A DNA stretch of 64,000 nt from Pseudomonas mangrovi. GTDB taxonomy: Bacteria; Pseudomonadota; Gammaproteobacteria; Pseudomonadales; Pseudomonadaceae. Below are positions 29,060 through 39,500 of this stretch, piece after piece. A program made the translations under genes and the position numbers. The notes under the pieces were generated by a model. The model was not told where the DNA came from. It was given only the letters and a program-made list of their open reading frames with translations, and made no database searches. Within the stretch, counting starts at the first letter, position 1. Each line of letters opens with the position of its first letter. Where the stretch lies: assembly GCF_003052585.1 (NCBI RefSeq), contig NZ_QASN01000013.1, forward strand, positions 141,256-205,255, in the 5' to 3' direction.

Positions 29060-31782
29060 ACGCGGCGCACGCGCCGGTCGCCCGACTGGCCGGAGTCACA
29101 CTCGAATACGGCGCCACCCGTGCGCTGGACATTGCCGAGCTGACCCTGCCGGCGCGCTGCATGGTCGGCCTGATCGGTCCGGACGGCGTCGGCAAATCGA
29201 GCCTGCTGGCGCTTGTCGCCGGTGCCCGGCAGCTTCAGCAGGGGCGCGTCGAGGTCCTGGACGGCGACATGGCCAATCCGAGCCATCGCCGGCGGACCTG
29301 TCCGAACATCGCCTACATGCCGCAGGGCCTGGGCAAGAACCTCTACCCCACGCTTTCGGTGCAGGAAAACCTCGACTTCTTCGCTCGGCTGTTCGGCCAG
29401 GGCGCCGAGGAGCGTGCCCGGCGCATCGACCATCTGCTGCGCAGCACCGGCCTGGCAGCGTTCCGCGAGCGCCCCGCCGGCAAACTCTCCGGCGGCATGA
29501 AGCAGAAGCTCGGCCTGTGCTGCGCGCTGATCCACGACCCTGACCTGCTGATCCTCGACGAGCCGACCACTGGCGTCGATCCACTCTCACGCAACCACTT
29601 CTGGGAGCTGATCGAGCGCATCCGCCAGCAACGGCCGCAGATGAGCGTGCTGGTTGCCACCGCCTACATGGAGGAAGCCGAGCGCTTCGATCATCTGGTA
29701 GCGATGGATGCCGGTCGCGTGCTCGCCTGCGGCAGTCCGGCGCAGCTGCGCGCGGCTGCCGGCTGCGCCAGCCTGGAAGAGACCTTCATCGCCCTGCTGC
29801 CGGAGGAAAAGCGCCGCCAGCACCAGCCCCTGCGCATCACGCCTCGCGCGCTCGCTGCCGGGCCTGCGGAGATCGCCATCGAAGCCCGCGGGCTGACCTG
29901 CCGCTTTGGCGACTTCGTCGCTGTCGACGCGGTGGACTTTCGCATCGAGCGCGGCGAGATCTTCGGCTTCCTCGGCTCCAACGGCTGCGGCAAGTCGACC
30001 ACCATGGAGATGCTCACCGGCCTGCTCGCAGCCAGCGAAGGCGAAGCACTGCTGTTCGGCCAGGCAGTCGACCCTCGCGACATGGCGACCCGCCGCCGGG
30101 TCGGCTACATGTCCCAGGCGTTCTCGCTCTACAGCGAACTGACGGTGCGCCAGAACCTGGTGCTGCACGCCCAGCTGTTCCACGTGCCGACCGAGCGGAT
30201 CGAGTCCCGGGTGGCCGAGATGGCCGAGCGCTTCGAGCTGCAGAAGGTCATGGAGGCACTGCCGGAGCGCCTGCCACTGGGCGTGCGCCAGCGTCTGTCG
30301 CTGGCAGTCGCGGTGATCCACGGGCCGGAGATCCTGATCCTCGACGAGCCGACCTCCGGCGTCGACCCGATCGCCCGCGACCGCTTCTGGCAGCTGATGC
30401 TGGACCTGTCGCGCAACGACGGCGTGACCATCTTCATCTCCACCCACTTCATGAACGAGGCACAACGCTGCGATCGCATCTCGCTGATGCACGCCGGCAA
30501 GGTACTCGACAGCGACACTCCGCAAGGACTGATGGACAAGCGCGGCCTGGACAGCCTGGAGCAGACCTTCGTCGCCTACCTGCAGGAAGCCGCCGGTACT
30601 GATCAGCCTTCGGACTTCGCCATGCCGACAGCCGCACCGCACACCGCCAGACCCGCTCGCTTCAGCCTGTTGCGGCTGTTCAGCTATGCCTGGCGCGAAT
30701 CACTGGAGCTGCGCCGCGACCCTATCCGCGGCAGCATGGCGCTGCTTGGCAGCGTGCTGCTGATGTTCATCATCGGCTACGGCATCAGTCTCGACGTGGA
30801 AGACCTCGCCTTCGCCGTACTCGATCGCGACCAGACCGGCAGCAGCCAGAACTACATCCTCAATCTCAGCGGTTCGCGCTATTTCATCGAGCAGCCACCG
30901 CTACGCGACCACGCCGATCTGGAACGACGCATGCGCAGCGGCGAGATCAGCCTGGCACTGGAGATACCGCCGCACTTCGGCCGCGACATCAAGCGCGGCG
31001 CCAGTCCCGAGGTCGGCGTATGGATCGACGGCAGCATGCCGACCCGCGCCGAGACCATCAAAGGCTACGTCCAGGGCATGCATGCCCACTACCTGCAGGA
31101 ACTCGCGCAACGCTCGCCCCAGGCCGGCCAGCCGAGCCCTGCAAGCCTGGAGGTGCGCTACCGCTACAACCCCGACGTGGAAAGCCTCAAGGCCATGGTG
31201 CCGGCGGTCATACCGCTGCTGCTGATGCTGATCCCGGCGATGCTTACCGCCCTCGGCGTGGTCCGCGAGAAGGAACTGGGATCGATCATCAACCTCTACG
31301 TGACGCCGGTGACGCGCCTGGAATTCCTCCTCGGCAAGCAGCTGCCCTACATCGCCCTGGGTTTTCTCAACTGCCTGCTGCTGGTGCTGCTGGCGGTCAC
31401 CCTGTTCGACGTGCCGCTCAAGGGCAGCCCGCTGACCCTGATGCTCGGCGGCCTGCTCTACGTCACCTGCGCCACCGGCCTGGGCCTGCTGATGTCGACC
31501 TTCACCCGCAGTCAGATCGCCGCGGTTTTCGGTACCGCAATCGCGACCCTGGTGCCGGCGATCCAGTTTTCCGGCCTGATCTACCCGGTATCGTCCCTTG
31601 AGGGACTCGGCGCCTGGATCGGCCAGCTCTATCCGACCTCGCACTTCCTGGTCATCAGCCGCGGGGCGTTCTCCAAGGCACTGGGACTCGGCGATCTGTA
31701 CGGCTACTTCATTCCGTTGCTGATCGCGATCCCGGCACTGACCCTGCTCAGCGCCAATCTGCTGAAAAAACAGGAGCGCTGA
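29056..31782 (+). CDS. Fused double-ATPase/permease ABC transporter (RbbA/YhiH type)
   Basis: 908 residues: two ABC ATPase domains followed by an ABC-2 membrane domain in one chain. Walker A motifs are GPDGVGKS (residues 41-48) and GSNGCGKST (Lys 313). Signatures are LSGGMKQKL in the first and the degenerate LPLGVRQRL in the second. Walker B motifs are [13 protein letters not shown] and [13 protein letters not shown]. The membrane part (about 545-908) has one N-terminal and a cluster of C-terminal segments. E. coli RbbA has this layout and was named for ribosome-associated ATPase activity, but the operon here points to export. It starts within the HlyD stop. Confidence 0.9.
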   Translation: MNAAHAPVARLAGVTLEYGATRALDIAELTLPARCMVGLIGPDGVGKSSLLALVAGARQLQQGRVEVLDGDMANPSHRRRTCPNIAYMPQGLGKNLYPTLSVQENLDFFARLFGQGAEERARRIDHLLRSTGLAAFRERPAGKLSGGMKQKLGLCCALIHDPDLLILDEPTTGVDPLSRNHFWELIERIRQQRPQMSVLVATAYMEEAERFDHLVAMDAGRVLACGSPAQLRAAAGCASLEETFIALLPEEKRRQHQPLRITPRALAAGPAEIAIEARGLTCRFGDFVAVDAVDFRIERGEIFGFLGSNGCGKSTTMEMLTGLLAASEGEALLFGQAVDPRDMATRRRVGYMSQAFSLYSELTVRQNLVLHAQLFHVPTERIESRVAEMAERFELQKVMEALPERLPLGVRQRLSLAVAVIHGPEILILDEPTSGVDPIARDRFWQLMLDLSRNDGVTIFISTHFMNEAQRCDRISLMHAGKVLDSDTPQGLMDKRGLDSLEQTFVAYLQEAAGTDQPSDFAMPTAAPHTARPARFSLLRLFSYAWRESLELRRDPIRGSMALLGSVLLMFIIGYGISLDVEDLAFAVLDRDQTGSSQNYILNLSGSRYFIEQPPLRDHADLERRMRSGEISLALEIPPHFGRDIKRGASPEVGVWIDGSMPTRAETIKGYVQGMHAHYLQELAQRSPQAGQPSPASLEVRYRYNPDVESLKAMVPAVIPLLLMLIPAMLTALGVVREKELGSIINLYVTPVTRLEFLLGKQLPYIALGFLNCLLLVLLAVTLFDVPLKGSPLTLMLGGLLYVTCATGLGLLMSTFTRSQIAAVFGTAIATLVPAIQFSGLIYPVSSLEGLGAWIGQLYPTSHFLVISRGAFSKALGLGDLYGYFIPLLIAIPALTLLSANLLKKQER

Positions 31783-31785
31783 GCC

Positions 31786-32955
31786 ATGAAAATGAACGAG
31801 GTTGACCGCGGCGCCCGACGCGACAGCGCCCGCGGCAAACTGGCCAACGTCTTCCACCTGGGGGTCAAGGAGTTACGCAGCCTGGCCCGTGATGTGGCAC
31901 TGCTGATCCTGATCGTCTGGGCCTTCAGCCTCGGCGTGCACACTGCCGCCACCAGCATGCCGGAGAGCCTGCACCACGCCTCGATCGGCATTGTCGACGA
32001 GGATCGCTCGCAGCTGTCCGCGCGCATCGTCGACGCCTTTCAGCCGCCCTACTTCCGTCCGCCGCAGATGATCGACCTGAACCAGATGGATCGCGGCATG
32101 GACGCAGGCATCTACACCTTCACCCTGAACATCCCCCCGAATTTCCAGCGCGACCTGCTGGCCGGACGCAAACCCTCGATCCAGCTCAACGTCGACGCCA
32201 CCCAGGTCAGCCAGGCCTTCAGCGGTGCCGGCTATATCCAGGCGATCGGCGCCAGCGAGGTGGCCGACTTCCTGCGCCACTACCGGGCCAGCACCAGCGA
32301 GGCGGCGAGCCTGGCCATGCGCGTGCAGTTCAACCCCAACCTGACCCGTTCCTGGTTCGGCTCGGTGATGGAGGTGATCAACCAGATCACCATGCTGTCG
32401 ATCATTCTCACCGGGGCCGCGCTGATCCGCGAACGCGAGCACGGCACCGTCGAGCACCTGCTGGTGATGCCGGTGACGCCGTTCGAGATCATGCTGGCGA
32501 AGGTCTGGTCGATGGGCCTGGTGGTGCTGGTGGCGGCTGCGCTGTCGCTGTTACTGGTGGTGCAGGGCTGGTTGCAGGTGCCGATCGAAGGCTCGCTGGC
32601 GCTGTTCCTGCTCGGCGCCGCGCTACACCTGTTCGCCACCACCTCGATGGGCATCTTCTTCGGCACCGTGGCGCGCTCGATGCCGCAGCTGGGACTGCTG
32701 ATCATCCTGGTGTTGATGCCGCTGCAGATTCTCTCCGGCGGCACCACGCCGCGCGAAAGCATGCCCGAGCTGGTCCAGCAGATCATGCTGGCGGCACCCA
32801 CCACGCACTTCGTCAGCCTGGCGCAGGCGATTCTCTATCGCGGCGCCGGTCTGGACATCGTCTGGCCGCAACTGCTGGCCATCACCGCAATAGGCTCGCT
32901 GTTCTTCCTCGGCGCGCTGGCACGCTTTCGCCGCACCCTGGCACAGATGGCGTAA
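31786..32955 (+). CDS. ABC-2 type permease (YhhJ-like)
   Basis: 389-residue inner-membrane permease: one N-terminal membrane segment (VALLILIVWAFSLGVHT), a large periplasmic domain (about 60-190), then five to six C-terminal segments including GTVEHLLVMPVTPFEIMLAK, typical of ABC-2 exporters. It pairs with the membrane half of the RbbA-like protein. GGAG precedes the ATG only 3 bases after the upstream stop. Last gene of the HlyD-RbbA-YhhJ-type operon; the substrate is unknown. Confidence 0.9.
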   Translation: MKMNEVDRGARRDSARGKLANVFHLGVKELRSLARDVALLILIVWAFSLGVHTAATSMPESLHHASIGIVDEDRSQLSARIVDAFQPPYFRPPQMIDLNQMDRGMDAGIYTFTLNIPPNFQRDLLAGRKPSIQLNVDATQVSQAFSGAGYIQAIGASEVADFLRHYRASTSEAASLAMRVQFNPNLTRSWFGSVMEVINQITMLSIILTGAALIREREHGTVEHLLVMPVTPFEIMLAKVWSMGLVVLVAAALSLLLVVQGWLQVPIEGSLALFLLGAALHLFATTSMGIFFGTVARSMPQLGLLIILVLMPLQILSGGTTPRESMPELVQQIMLAAPTTHFVSLAQAILYRGAGLDIVWPQLLAITAIGSLFFLGALARFRRTLAQMA

Positions 32956-33026
32956 GGGACAGCGGGACAGCGGGACAGCGGGACAGCCGGAGCAGGCCAG
33001 ACGCCGGGGCCGGGGCCGGGGCCGGC
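32956..33026. repeat. Tandem octamer and hexamer repeats
   Basis: Right after the permease stop are four perfect copies of GGGACAGC (32956-32987), then after 15 bases three copies of GCCGGG plus a fourth GCCGGC (33003-33026). A CTTCGGCTTG...CGAGCCCGAAG inverted repeat follows and may act as terminator. Such short tandem arrays often vary in copy number between strains. Confidence 0.8.
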
Positions 33027-33069
33027 TTCGGCTTGAAACCCGAGCCCGAAGCTTATGGCTTGCCGCCGC

Positions 33070-33468
33070 CTATTGAATGATCAGGTTGTTGAACAGCAGA
33101 TCCTCCACCAGCGGCGCGCCCTCTTCGTCGTTGAGGATCTGCTGCACCTGCTTCAGCGCTTCCTGGCGCAGTTTTTCCTTGCCGTCGATGCCGGTCAGGG
33201 TCTCTTCGGTCTGCTGGGCGAACAGCATCACCAACTGGTTACGGATCAAGGGCTCGTGCAACTGCACCTTGGCCTGGGCGTCGGCGCCGGTGACGCGCAG
33301 CGAGATATCGGCCTTGTACAGCTTGAGGCGACTGCCCACCACGTAGTTGCCTACCAGCGGCGGCACCAGGGCCACGTAGGCAACCTGCGGTACTTCCTTC
33401 TTGTCCTCCTCGGCGAGTGCAAGCGATGGCAGGCACGCAGCCAGCAACAGGGAAATCCAGATCTTCAC
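33070..33468 (-). CDS. FliL-like exported protein outside a flagellar operon
   Basis: 132 residues: a Sec signal or membrane anchor (KIWISLLLAACLPSLALA), then a FliL-type domain (YVALVPPLVGNYVV, LKLYKADISLRV, IRNQLVMLFAQQTEETL, ILNDEEGAPLVEDLLFNNLIIQ). FliL proteins stabilise the flagellar stator ring, but this copy is not near flagellar genes and may do something else. The start is GTG 33468, chosen because GAGG lies 8 bases upstream and the signal peptide begins at once; the longer frame lacks this. Convergent with the exporter operon. Confidence 0.82.
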   Translation of the reverse strand: MKIWISLLLAACLPSLALAEEDKKEVPQVAYVALVPPLVGNYVVGSRLKLYKADISLRVTGADAQAKVQLHEPLIRNQLVMLFAQQTEETLTGIDGKEKLRQEALKQVQQILNDEEGAPLVEDLLFNNLIIQ

Positions 33469-33624
33469 GTCAGCGTCCTCGCAGGGTAAGGCCGCTAGCA
33501 TAGCCAGTCGCGGAGCCAGCCCCAAGCCCGGCGCTGATGCACGACTATCAGGGCGGCCCATGCTTGTTGACCACAGCGCCCCCCCACCTACACTGCTGAA
33601 CCACTACAACCGCAGGAGTCCCCG

Positions 33625-34605
33625 ATGAAAGCCGTATTGTGCAAAGCCTTCGGCCCGGCCGAGAACCTCGTCATTGAAGAGACCGCAAGCCCCGTCGCCA
33701 AGAAGAACGAGGTGGTGCTGGATGTACACGCGGCCGGTGTCAACTTCCCGGACACCCTGATCATCGAGGGCAAGTACCAGTTCAAGCCGCCCTTCCCTTT
33801 CTCCCCGGGCGGTGAGGCCGCAGGCGTGGTCTCCTCGGTCGGGGAAGGCGTGACGCACGTCAAACCGGGCGACAAGGTGATGTCGCTGACCGGTTGGGGC
33901 GCCTTCGCCGAGCAGGTTGCGGTACCCGCCTACAACGTGATGCCGATGCCGGCCGGCATGGAGTTCGCCCAGGCTGCCGCATTCAGCATGACCTACGGTA
34001 CCTCGATGCACGCCCTCAAGCAGCGCGCCAACCTGCAGCCGGGTGAAACCCTGCTGGTACTTGGCGCGTCCGGCGGCGTCGGTCTGGCCGCGGTGGAGAT
34101 CGCCAAGGCGATGGGCGCCAAGGTGATTGCCGCCGCCAGCAGCGACGAGAAGCTGGAGGTGGCGCGTAATGCCGGTGCCGACGTGCTGATCAACTACAGC
34201 ACCGAAAGCCTCAAGGAGCGCCTGAAGGAAATCACCGAAGGCAAGGGCGTGGACGTGATCTATGACCCTGTCGGTGGCAGCTTCTTCGAAGAAGCCTTCC
34301 GCTCGATCGCCTGGAACGGCCGCTTCCTGGTCGTCGGCTTCGCTGCCGGTGGCGGCATCCCGGCGCTGCCGGCCAACCTGCCGCTGCTCAAGGGCGCCGC
34401 GCTGATCGGCGTGTTCTGGGGCTCGTTCGCCCAGCGCCAGCCGAAGGACAACCTGGCGAACTTCCAGCAGCTGATCAGCTGGTTCGACGAAGGCAAGCTC
34501 AAGCCACTGGTTTCGCAGACCTTCTCGCTGGAGCAGACCGCCGATGCGATCAACCACCTCGGCCAGCGCAAGGCCGTGGGCAAGGTCGTCATCAAGGTGC
34601 GCTGA
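33625..34605 (+). CDS. NADPH:quinone reductase-like MDR protein
   Basis: 326-residue medium-chain dehydrogenase/reductase of the quinone-oxidoreductase class. It lacks the structural and catalytic zinc cysteines, has the GroES-like N-terminal half (VVLDVHAAGVNFPDTLIIEGKYQ) and a Rossmann NAD(P) site GASGGVGLAAVEIAKAMGAKV. A conserved YDPVGGSFFEEAFR follows. Likely NADPH-dependent reduction of quinones or enones; the substrate is unknown. AGGAG precedes the ATG and a strong terminator follows. Confidence 0.9.
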   Translation: MKAVLCKAFGPAENLVIEETASPVAKKNEVVLDVHAAGVNFPDTLIIEGKYQFKPPFPFSPGGEAAGVVSSVGEGVTHVKPGDKVMSLTGWGAFAEQVAVPAYNVMPMPAGMEFAQAAAFSMTYGTSMHALKQRANLQPGETLLVLGASGGVGLAAVEIAKAMGAKVIAAASSDEKLEVARNAGADVLINYSTESLKERLKEITEGKGVDVIYDPVGGSFFEEAFRSIAWNGRFLVVGFAAGGGIPALPANLPLLKGAALIGVFWGSFAQRQPKDNLANFQQLISWFDEGKLKPLVSQTFSLEQTADAINHLGQRKAVGKVVIKVR

Positions 34606-34625
34606 TAGCCCGCCTGCGACGACAT

Positions 34626-34656
34626 GAAAAAAGCCGCCTTCGGGCGGCTTTTCTTT
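34626..34656. terminator. Bidirectional rho-independent terminator
   Basis: AAGCCGCC (34631-34638), TTCG tetraloop, GGCGGCTT (34643-34650), flanked by GAAAAAAG on the left and TTTTCTTT on the right. It ends the quinone reductase transcript and, read the other way, the ubiD/flavin-reductase transcript. Confidence 0.9.
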
Positions 34657-34707
34657 GCCTCTCTGCCGCGCCTAGCACCCTCTGCTCAAGGCGCGAGGAA
34701 GTCAGGA

Positions 34708-35679
34708 TCAGCTGCGCGGCGCGTAGGCGAACACGTCGGCGCGCATCTGCCGCGGGTCCATGCCCGCCTCCACCAGCGCATCCAGCGTCGCATAGACCAT
34801 TACCGGCGATCCGCTGGCATAGACATGCAGCGCAGCGAGATCGGCGAAGTCTTCACGCACGGCCTGATGCAGCAACCCCTTGCGCCCGGTCCAGCGCGGA
34901 TCGTCGCTGACCACCTGGTGCAGGCTCAGCATGGGCTCGCGCTGCCAGTCCTGCCAGTGCGGCAACTCGTAGAAGTCTTCGGCGAACTTGACGCCCCAGT
35001 AGAGATGGACCGGATGAGCGAAACCTGCGGCGCGGCAGTGCTCGATCAGACTGTGCATCTGCGCCATCCCGGTACCCGCGGCAATCAGTACCAGCGGGCC
35101 ATCCGGCAATTCAGCCAGATGCGTATCGCCAAAGGGCATCCTCACCCGCGCGAAGCCGCTCTGCACCAGATGGGCGAGCAAGGCTCGGGTACCTTCTTCA
35201 CGTGCCAGCACGTGCAGTTCCAGCTCACGTCCGGCGTGCGGGGCCGAGGCCAGCGAGAAGGCCGAGTACTCGCCATCCTCCCGCCGCAACAGCAGGTACT
35301 GGCCCGCGTGATAGCGCGGCGCGCGCCCCGCCGGGGCGCGCAGGCGCAGGCGATGCACATCGCCGCCGACATCCTTGCAATCGATCAGTTGGCAGTTGAA
35401 CTCGCGCGTGGGCAGCTCGCCGGGCGCCAGCACACCGTCCCAGTGCAGTACGCAGTCCTGTTCCGGCTCGGCCAGACAGGCGAATACCTCGCCGTGCTCC
35501 AGGCTCTTGTCGGCCTGACGCACCCGGCCGTTGACCAGCAGCGCGGCACAGATCTGGCAGTTGCCGTTGCGACAGCTCTGCGGACACTCGAATCCCTGGC
35601 GTCGCGCGGCATCGAGGATGCGTTCGCCCTGCTCGACCTGAAGCACCAGCCCGGAGGGTTGTAGGGTCACTTTCAACAC
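34708..35679 (-). CDS. 2Fe-2S ferredoxin-flavin reductase (CDP-6-deoxyglucoseen reductase-like)
   Basis: 323 residues: an N-terminal plant-type ferredoxin domain (about 1-85) with C-x3-C-x4-C-x2-C (CPQSCRNGNCQIC) and the last Cys in VFACLAE, then an FAD domain (YHAGQYLLLRR, YSAFSLASAP) and an NAD(P)H domain (LIAAGTGMAQMHSLIEHC). It is an electron-transfer reductase of the class annotated as CDP-6-deoxy-delta-3,4-glucoseen reductase, often next to ubiD in Pseudomonas; the partner is unknown. The start is GTG 35679 with only a weak GAGAA before it. Its 151-bp leader after ubiD contains a 17-copy heptamer repeat. Confidence 0.88.
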   Translation of the reverse strand: MLKVTLQPSGLVLQVEQGERILDAARRQGFECPQSCRNGNCQICAALLVNGRVRQADKSLEHGEVFACLAEPEQDCVLHWDGVLAPGELPTREFNCQLIDCKDVGGDVHRLRLRAPAGRAPRYHAGQYLLLRREDGEYSAFSLASAPHAGRELELHVLAREEGTRALLAHLVQSGFARVRMPFGDTHLAELPDGPLVLIAAGTGMAQMHSLIEHCRAAGFAHPVHLYWGVKFAEDFYELPHWQDWQREPMLSLHQVVSDDPRWTGRKGLLHQAVREDFADLAALHVYASGSPVMVYATLDALVEAGMDPRQMRADVFAYAPRS

Positions 35680-35707
35680 GGTTCTCGAATCTCTATACAG
35701 CCGTTCC

Positions 35708-35826
35708 GTGGCTTGTGGCTTGTGGCTTGTGGCTTGTGGCTTGTGGCTTGTGGCTTGTGGCTTGTGGCTTGTGGCTTGTGGCTTGTGGCTTGTGGCTTGT
35801 GGCTTGTGGCTTGTGGCTTGTGGCTT
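35708..35826. repeat. 17 perfect tandem copies of a 7-bp repeat
   Basis: GTGGCTT is repeated 17 times without error over 119 bases (minus-strand unit AAGCCAC), followed by a partial GTG. The array starts 4 bases after the ubiD stop and ends 28 bases before the GTG start of the flavin reductase gene. It therefore fills most of the intercistronic leader. A TATAGA box (minus strand, 35692-35697) lies between the array and the start codon. Long perfect heptamer arrays are prone to slipped-strand copy-number change. Confidence 0.97.
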
Positions 35827-35830
35827 GTGT

Positions 35831-37297
35831 TCAGTCTATGCCCAGTTCCGCCCAGAGGGCGTCAACGCGGCGACTGACCGCCTCGTCGCGTTCGATCACC
35901 CGCCCCCACTCGCGGCTGGTCTCGCCCGGCCACTTGTGGGTGGCATCCATGCCCATCTTGCTACCCAGGCCGGATACCGGCGAAGCGAAATCGAGGTAGT
36001 CGATCGGCGTGTTGTCGATCATCACGGTATCGCGCTTGGGGTCCATGCGCGTGGTGATGGCCCAGATCACGTCGTTCCAGTCGCGGGCATTGATGTCGTC
36101 GTCGGTGACGATGACGAACTTGGTGTACATGAACTGGCGCAGAAAGGACCAGACGCCGAGCATCACCCGCTTGGCGTGACCGGGGTACTGCTTCTTGATG
36201 GTCACTATCGCCATGCGATAGGAACAGCCTTCCGGTGGCAGATAGAAATCGGTGATCTCGGGAAATTGCTTCTGCAGGATCGGCACGAAGACTTCATTGA
36301 GCGCCACGCCAAGGATCGCAGGCTCATCCGGCGGCCGACCGGTGTAGGTGCTGTGGTAGATCGGCTGCTTTCTGCGGGTGATGCGCTCGACGGTGAACAC
36401 CGGGAAGCGGTCGACTTCGTTGTAGTAACCGGTGTGGTCGCCGTAGGGACCCTCGTCCGCCATCTCGCCCGGGTAGATGTGCCCTTCCAGGACGATCTCG
36501 GCGCTGGCCGGCACCTGCAGATCGCTGCCGATACACTTGACCAGCTCGGTGCGGCTACCGCGCAGCAGACCGGCAAAGGCGTACTCGGAGAGACTGTCGG
36601 GCACCGGCGTGACCGCGCCGAGAATGGTCGCAGGGTCGGCGCCGAGCACCACCGCCACCGGATAGGGCTTGCCGGGAAACTTCTCGCACCAGTCGCGGAA
36701 ATCCAGCGCGCCGCCGCGGTGGCTGAGCCAGCGCATGATGACCTTGTTGCGACCGATCACCTGCTGGCGATAGATGCCGAGGTTCTGTCGTTCCTTGTTC
36801 GGCCCGCGAGTGACCGTCAGGCCCCAGGTGATCAGCGGTGCTGCATCGCCCGGCCAGCAGTGCTGGATCGGCAGGCGCCCCAGATCGACCGCCTCGCCTT
36901 CCTCGATCACTTCCTGGCAGGCGCCGTCCTTGCGCACCTTGGGTGCCATCGACAGCACCTTGCGGAAGATCGGCAGCTTGTTCCAGGCATCCTTGAGCCC
37001 CTTGGGCGGCTCAGGTTCCTTGAGGAAGGCCAGCAGCTTGCCGATCTCGCGCAACGCCTCGGTACTCTCGGCGCCCATGCCCAGCGCCACCCGCTTCGGC
37101 GTGCCGAACAGATTGCCGAGCACCGGCATGTCGAAGCCTGTAGGGTTCTCGAACAGCAATGCCGGACCCTGTTTGCGCAGGGTCCGGTCGCAGATTTCGG
37201 TCATCTCCAGCACGGGAGAAACCGGCGTCTGGATGCGCTTGAGCTCGCCGCGCTGTTCCAGGCCACTGATGAAATCGCGTAGATCGCGGTACTGCAT
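35831..37297 (-). CDS. ubiD: 4-hydroxy-3-polyprenylbenzoate decarboxylase
   Basis: 488-residue prenylated-FMN-dependent decarboxylase of ubiquinone synthesis. It starts [19 protein letters not shown] and shows family segments [41 protein letters not shown]-type [26 protein letters not shown] and [26 protein letters not shown] precedes the ATG. It requires prFMN made by UbiX, not encoded here. It precedes the flavin reductase gene and follows rho, separated by a terminator. Confidence 0.96.
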   Translation of the reverse strand: MQYRDLRDFISGLEQRGELKRIQTPVSPVLEMTEICDRTLRKQGPALLFENPTGFDMPVLGNLFGTPKRVALGMGAESTEALREIGKLLAFLKEPEPPKGLKDAWNKLPIFRKVLSMAPKVRKDGACQEVIEEGEAVDLGRLPIQHCWPGDAAPLITWGLTVTRGPNKERQNLGIYRQQVIGRNKVIMRWLSHRGGALDFRDWCEKFPGKPYPVAVVLGADPATILGAVTPVPDSLSEYAFAGLLRGSRTELVKCIGSDLQVPASAEIVLEGHIYPGEMADEGPYGDHTGYYNEVDRFPVFTVERITRRKQPIYHSTYTGRPPDEPAILGVALNEVFVPILQKQFPEITDFYLPPEGCSYRMAIVTIKKQYPGHAKRVMLGVWSFLRQFMYTKFVIVTDDDINARDWNDVIWAITTRMDPKRDTVMIDNTPIDYLDFASPVSGLGSKMGMDATHKWPGETSREWGRVIERDEAVSRRVDALWAELGID

Positions 37298-37371
37298 GCT
37301 TGAACCTCACGTCCGGCCGCAGGAAAGGCGCGAAGTGTAGCGCCGTTGGCGGCACGCTCGAAGTACGGACA

Positions 37372-37396
37372 GACAAAGGCCGGGTTTCCCCGGCCT
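37372..37396 (-). terminator. rho: Terminator after rho
   Basis: AGGCCGGG (37377-37384), TTTC loop, CCCGGCCT form a perfect 8-bp stem; on the minus strand TTTGTCTG follows. It lies 20 bases after the rho stop and before ubiD. Confidence 0.75.
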
Positions 37397-37415
37397 CGGC
37401 AGTTCTTCCCGACGC

Positions 37416-38675
<1,260 letters not shown>

Positions 38676-38870
38676 AGGAATGACGTAATCGTGAAGGAGG
38701 GGGGAAGCTGCTATCTAGCTTGGGAAGCCGGGCCGCGGAAGAAGGCGACAGGTCGCGAACAATCAGAATGGGGGGCGGCACGGCATGCAGGGGATCACGG
38801 AGGATCGTGACGCACCGAATCTAACACTGGCACAAAGCGGGCGTCCAGCCTCTTTTTCGCACAAGTGCAA
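38676..38870 (-). other. rho: rho leader region
   Basis: Leader of rho on the minus strand. The 30 bases before the ATG are pyrimidine-rich and contain CCCCCCTCCTTC, which copies the anti-Shine-Dalgarno of 16S rRNA, and the site just before the ATG reads TTACGTCATTCCT with no ribosome site. E. coli rho is autoregulated in its leader; a C-rich, structure-poor leader would fit Rho loading here too. No convincing promoter boxes were seen. Confidence 0.5.
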
Positions 38871-38907
38871 ACGCACCGGACAGCGACATGTCGCCTGCCC
38901 GGTGCGT
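38871..38907 (-). terminator. trxA: Terminator-like hairpin after trxA
   Basis: ACGCACCGG (38871-38879) pairs perfectly with CCGGTGCGT (38899-38907); the 19-base loop contains a second small GCGACATGTCGC palindrome. On the minus strand TTTGCACTTG follows, a weak T-run. It sits 26 bases after the trxA stop. Confidence 0.6.
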
Positions 38908-38933
38908 CAGGGAACGCCTGAAACGCTGCGGTT

Positions 38934-39260
38934 TCAGATGTTGCTATCCAGAAAAGCCGCCAGCTGCGACTTCGACAGCGCGCCGACCTTGGTCGCCTCG
39001 ACATTGCCGCCCTTGAACAGCATCAGCGTGGGGATGCCACGCACGCCGTACTTCGGCGGGGTGTCCTGGTTCTCGTCGATGTTCAGCTTGCAGACCTTCA
39101 GCTTGCCCTGGTAGGTCTGGGCGATCTCGTCGAGTACCGGCGCGATCATCTTGCACGGCCCGCACCACTCGGCCCAGTAGTCGACCAGAACCGGTCCGTC
39201 GGCCTGGAGCACATCCTGTTCAAAGCTGGCATCGCTGACATTGAAGATGAGTTCGCTCAT
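38934..39260 (-). CDS. trxA: Thioredoxin 1
   Basis: 108-residue thioredoxin with the active site WCGPC (Cys 33 and Cys 36) and the cis-proline loop [11 protein letters not shown]. General cytosolic disulfide reductant, reduced by thioredoxin reductase. ATG 39260 has CGGAG 7 bases upstream, so the seven-residue longer frame is rejected. Upstream of rho, as in E. coli and P. aeruginosa, and divergent from ppx. Confidence 0.97.
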   Translation of the reverse strand: MSELIFNVSDASFEQDVLQADGPVLVDYWAEWCGPCKMIAPVLDEIAQTYQGKLKVCKLNIDENQDTPPKYGVRGIPTLMLFKGGNVEATKVGALSKSQLAAFLDSNI

Positions 39261-39500
39261 GGAAATCTCCGGGTATCGCAAACGAAAAAGTGGCCGCCAT
39301 CATAGCCGGGGTTGCCCGTCATCGAAAGCCAATCACCATTGAGACTGGCTATGGCCCGCCGCAAGGCAATCCATGACGCCGCCCTGGGGCCCTGCGTCGG
39401 ACCTTGCAGCCGACCAGCGTCACGCCTGCGGCAGCTTTGCGCGTTGGCTCGAAGGCGCGGTCGTGGCAGGATGGCCCAGTTTTGTTCCGGATGCGGACCC

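Noticed and set aside
35708..35826. Possible CRISPR array
   Set aside because: The unit is 7 bp with no spacers; it is a simple tandem repeat.
35708..37282. 524-codon plus-strand frame starting with ACGLWLV repeats
   Set aside because: Created by translating the heptamer array and then the antisense of ubiD; no ribosome site and no known fold.
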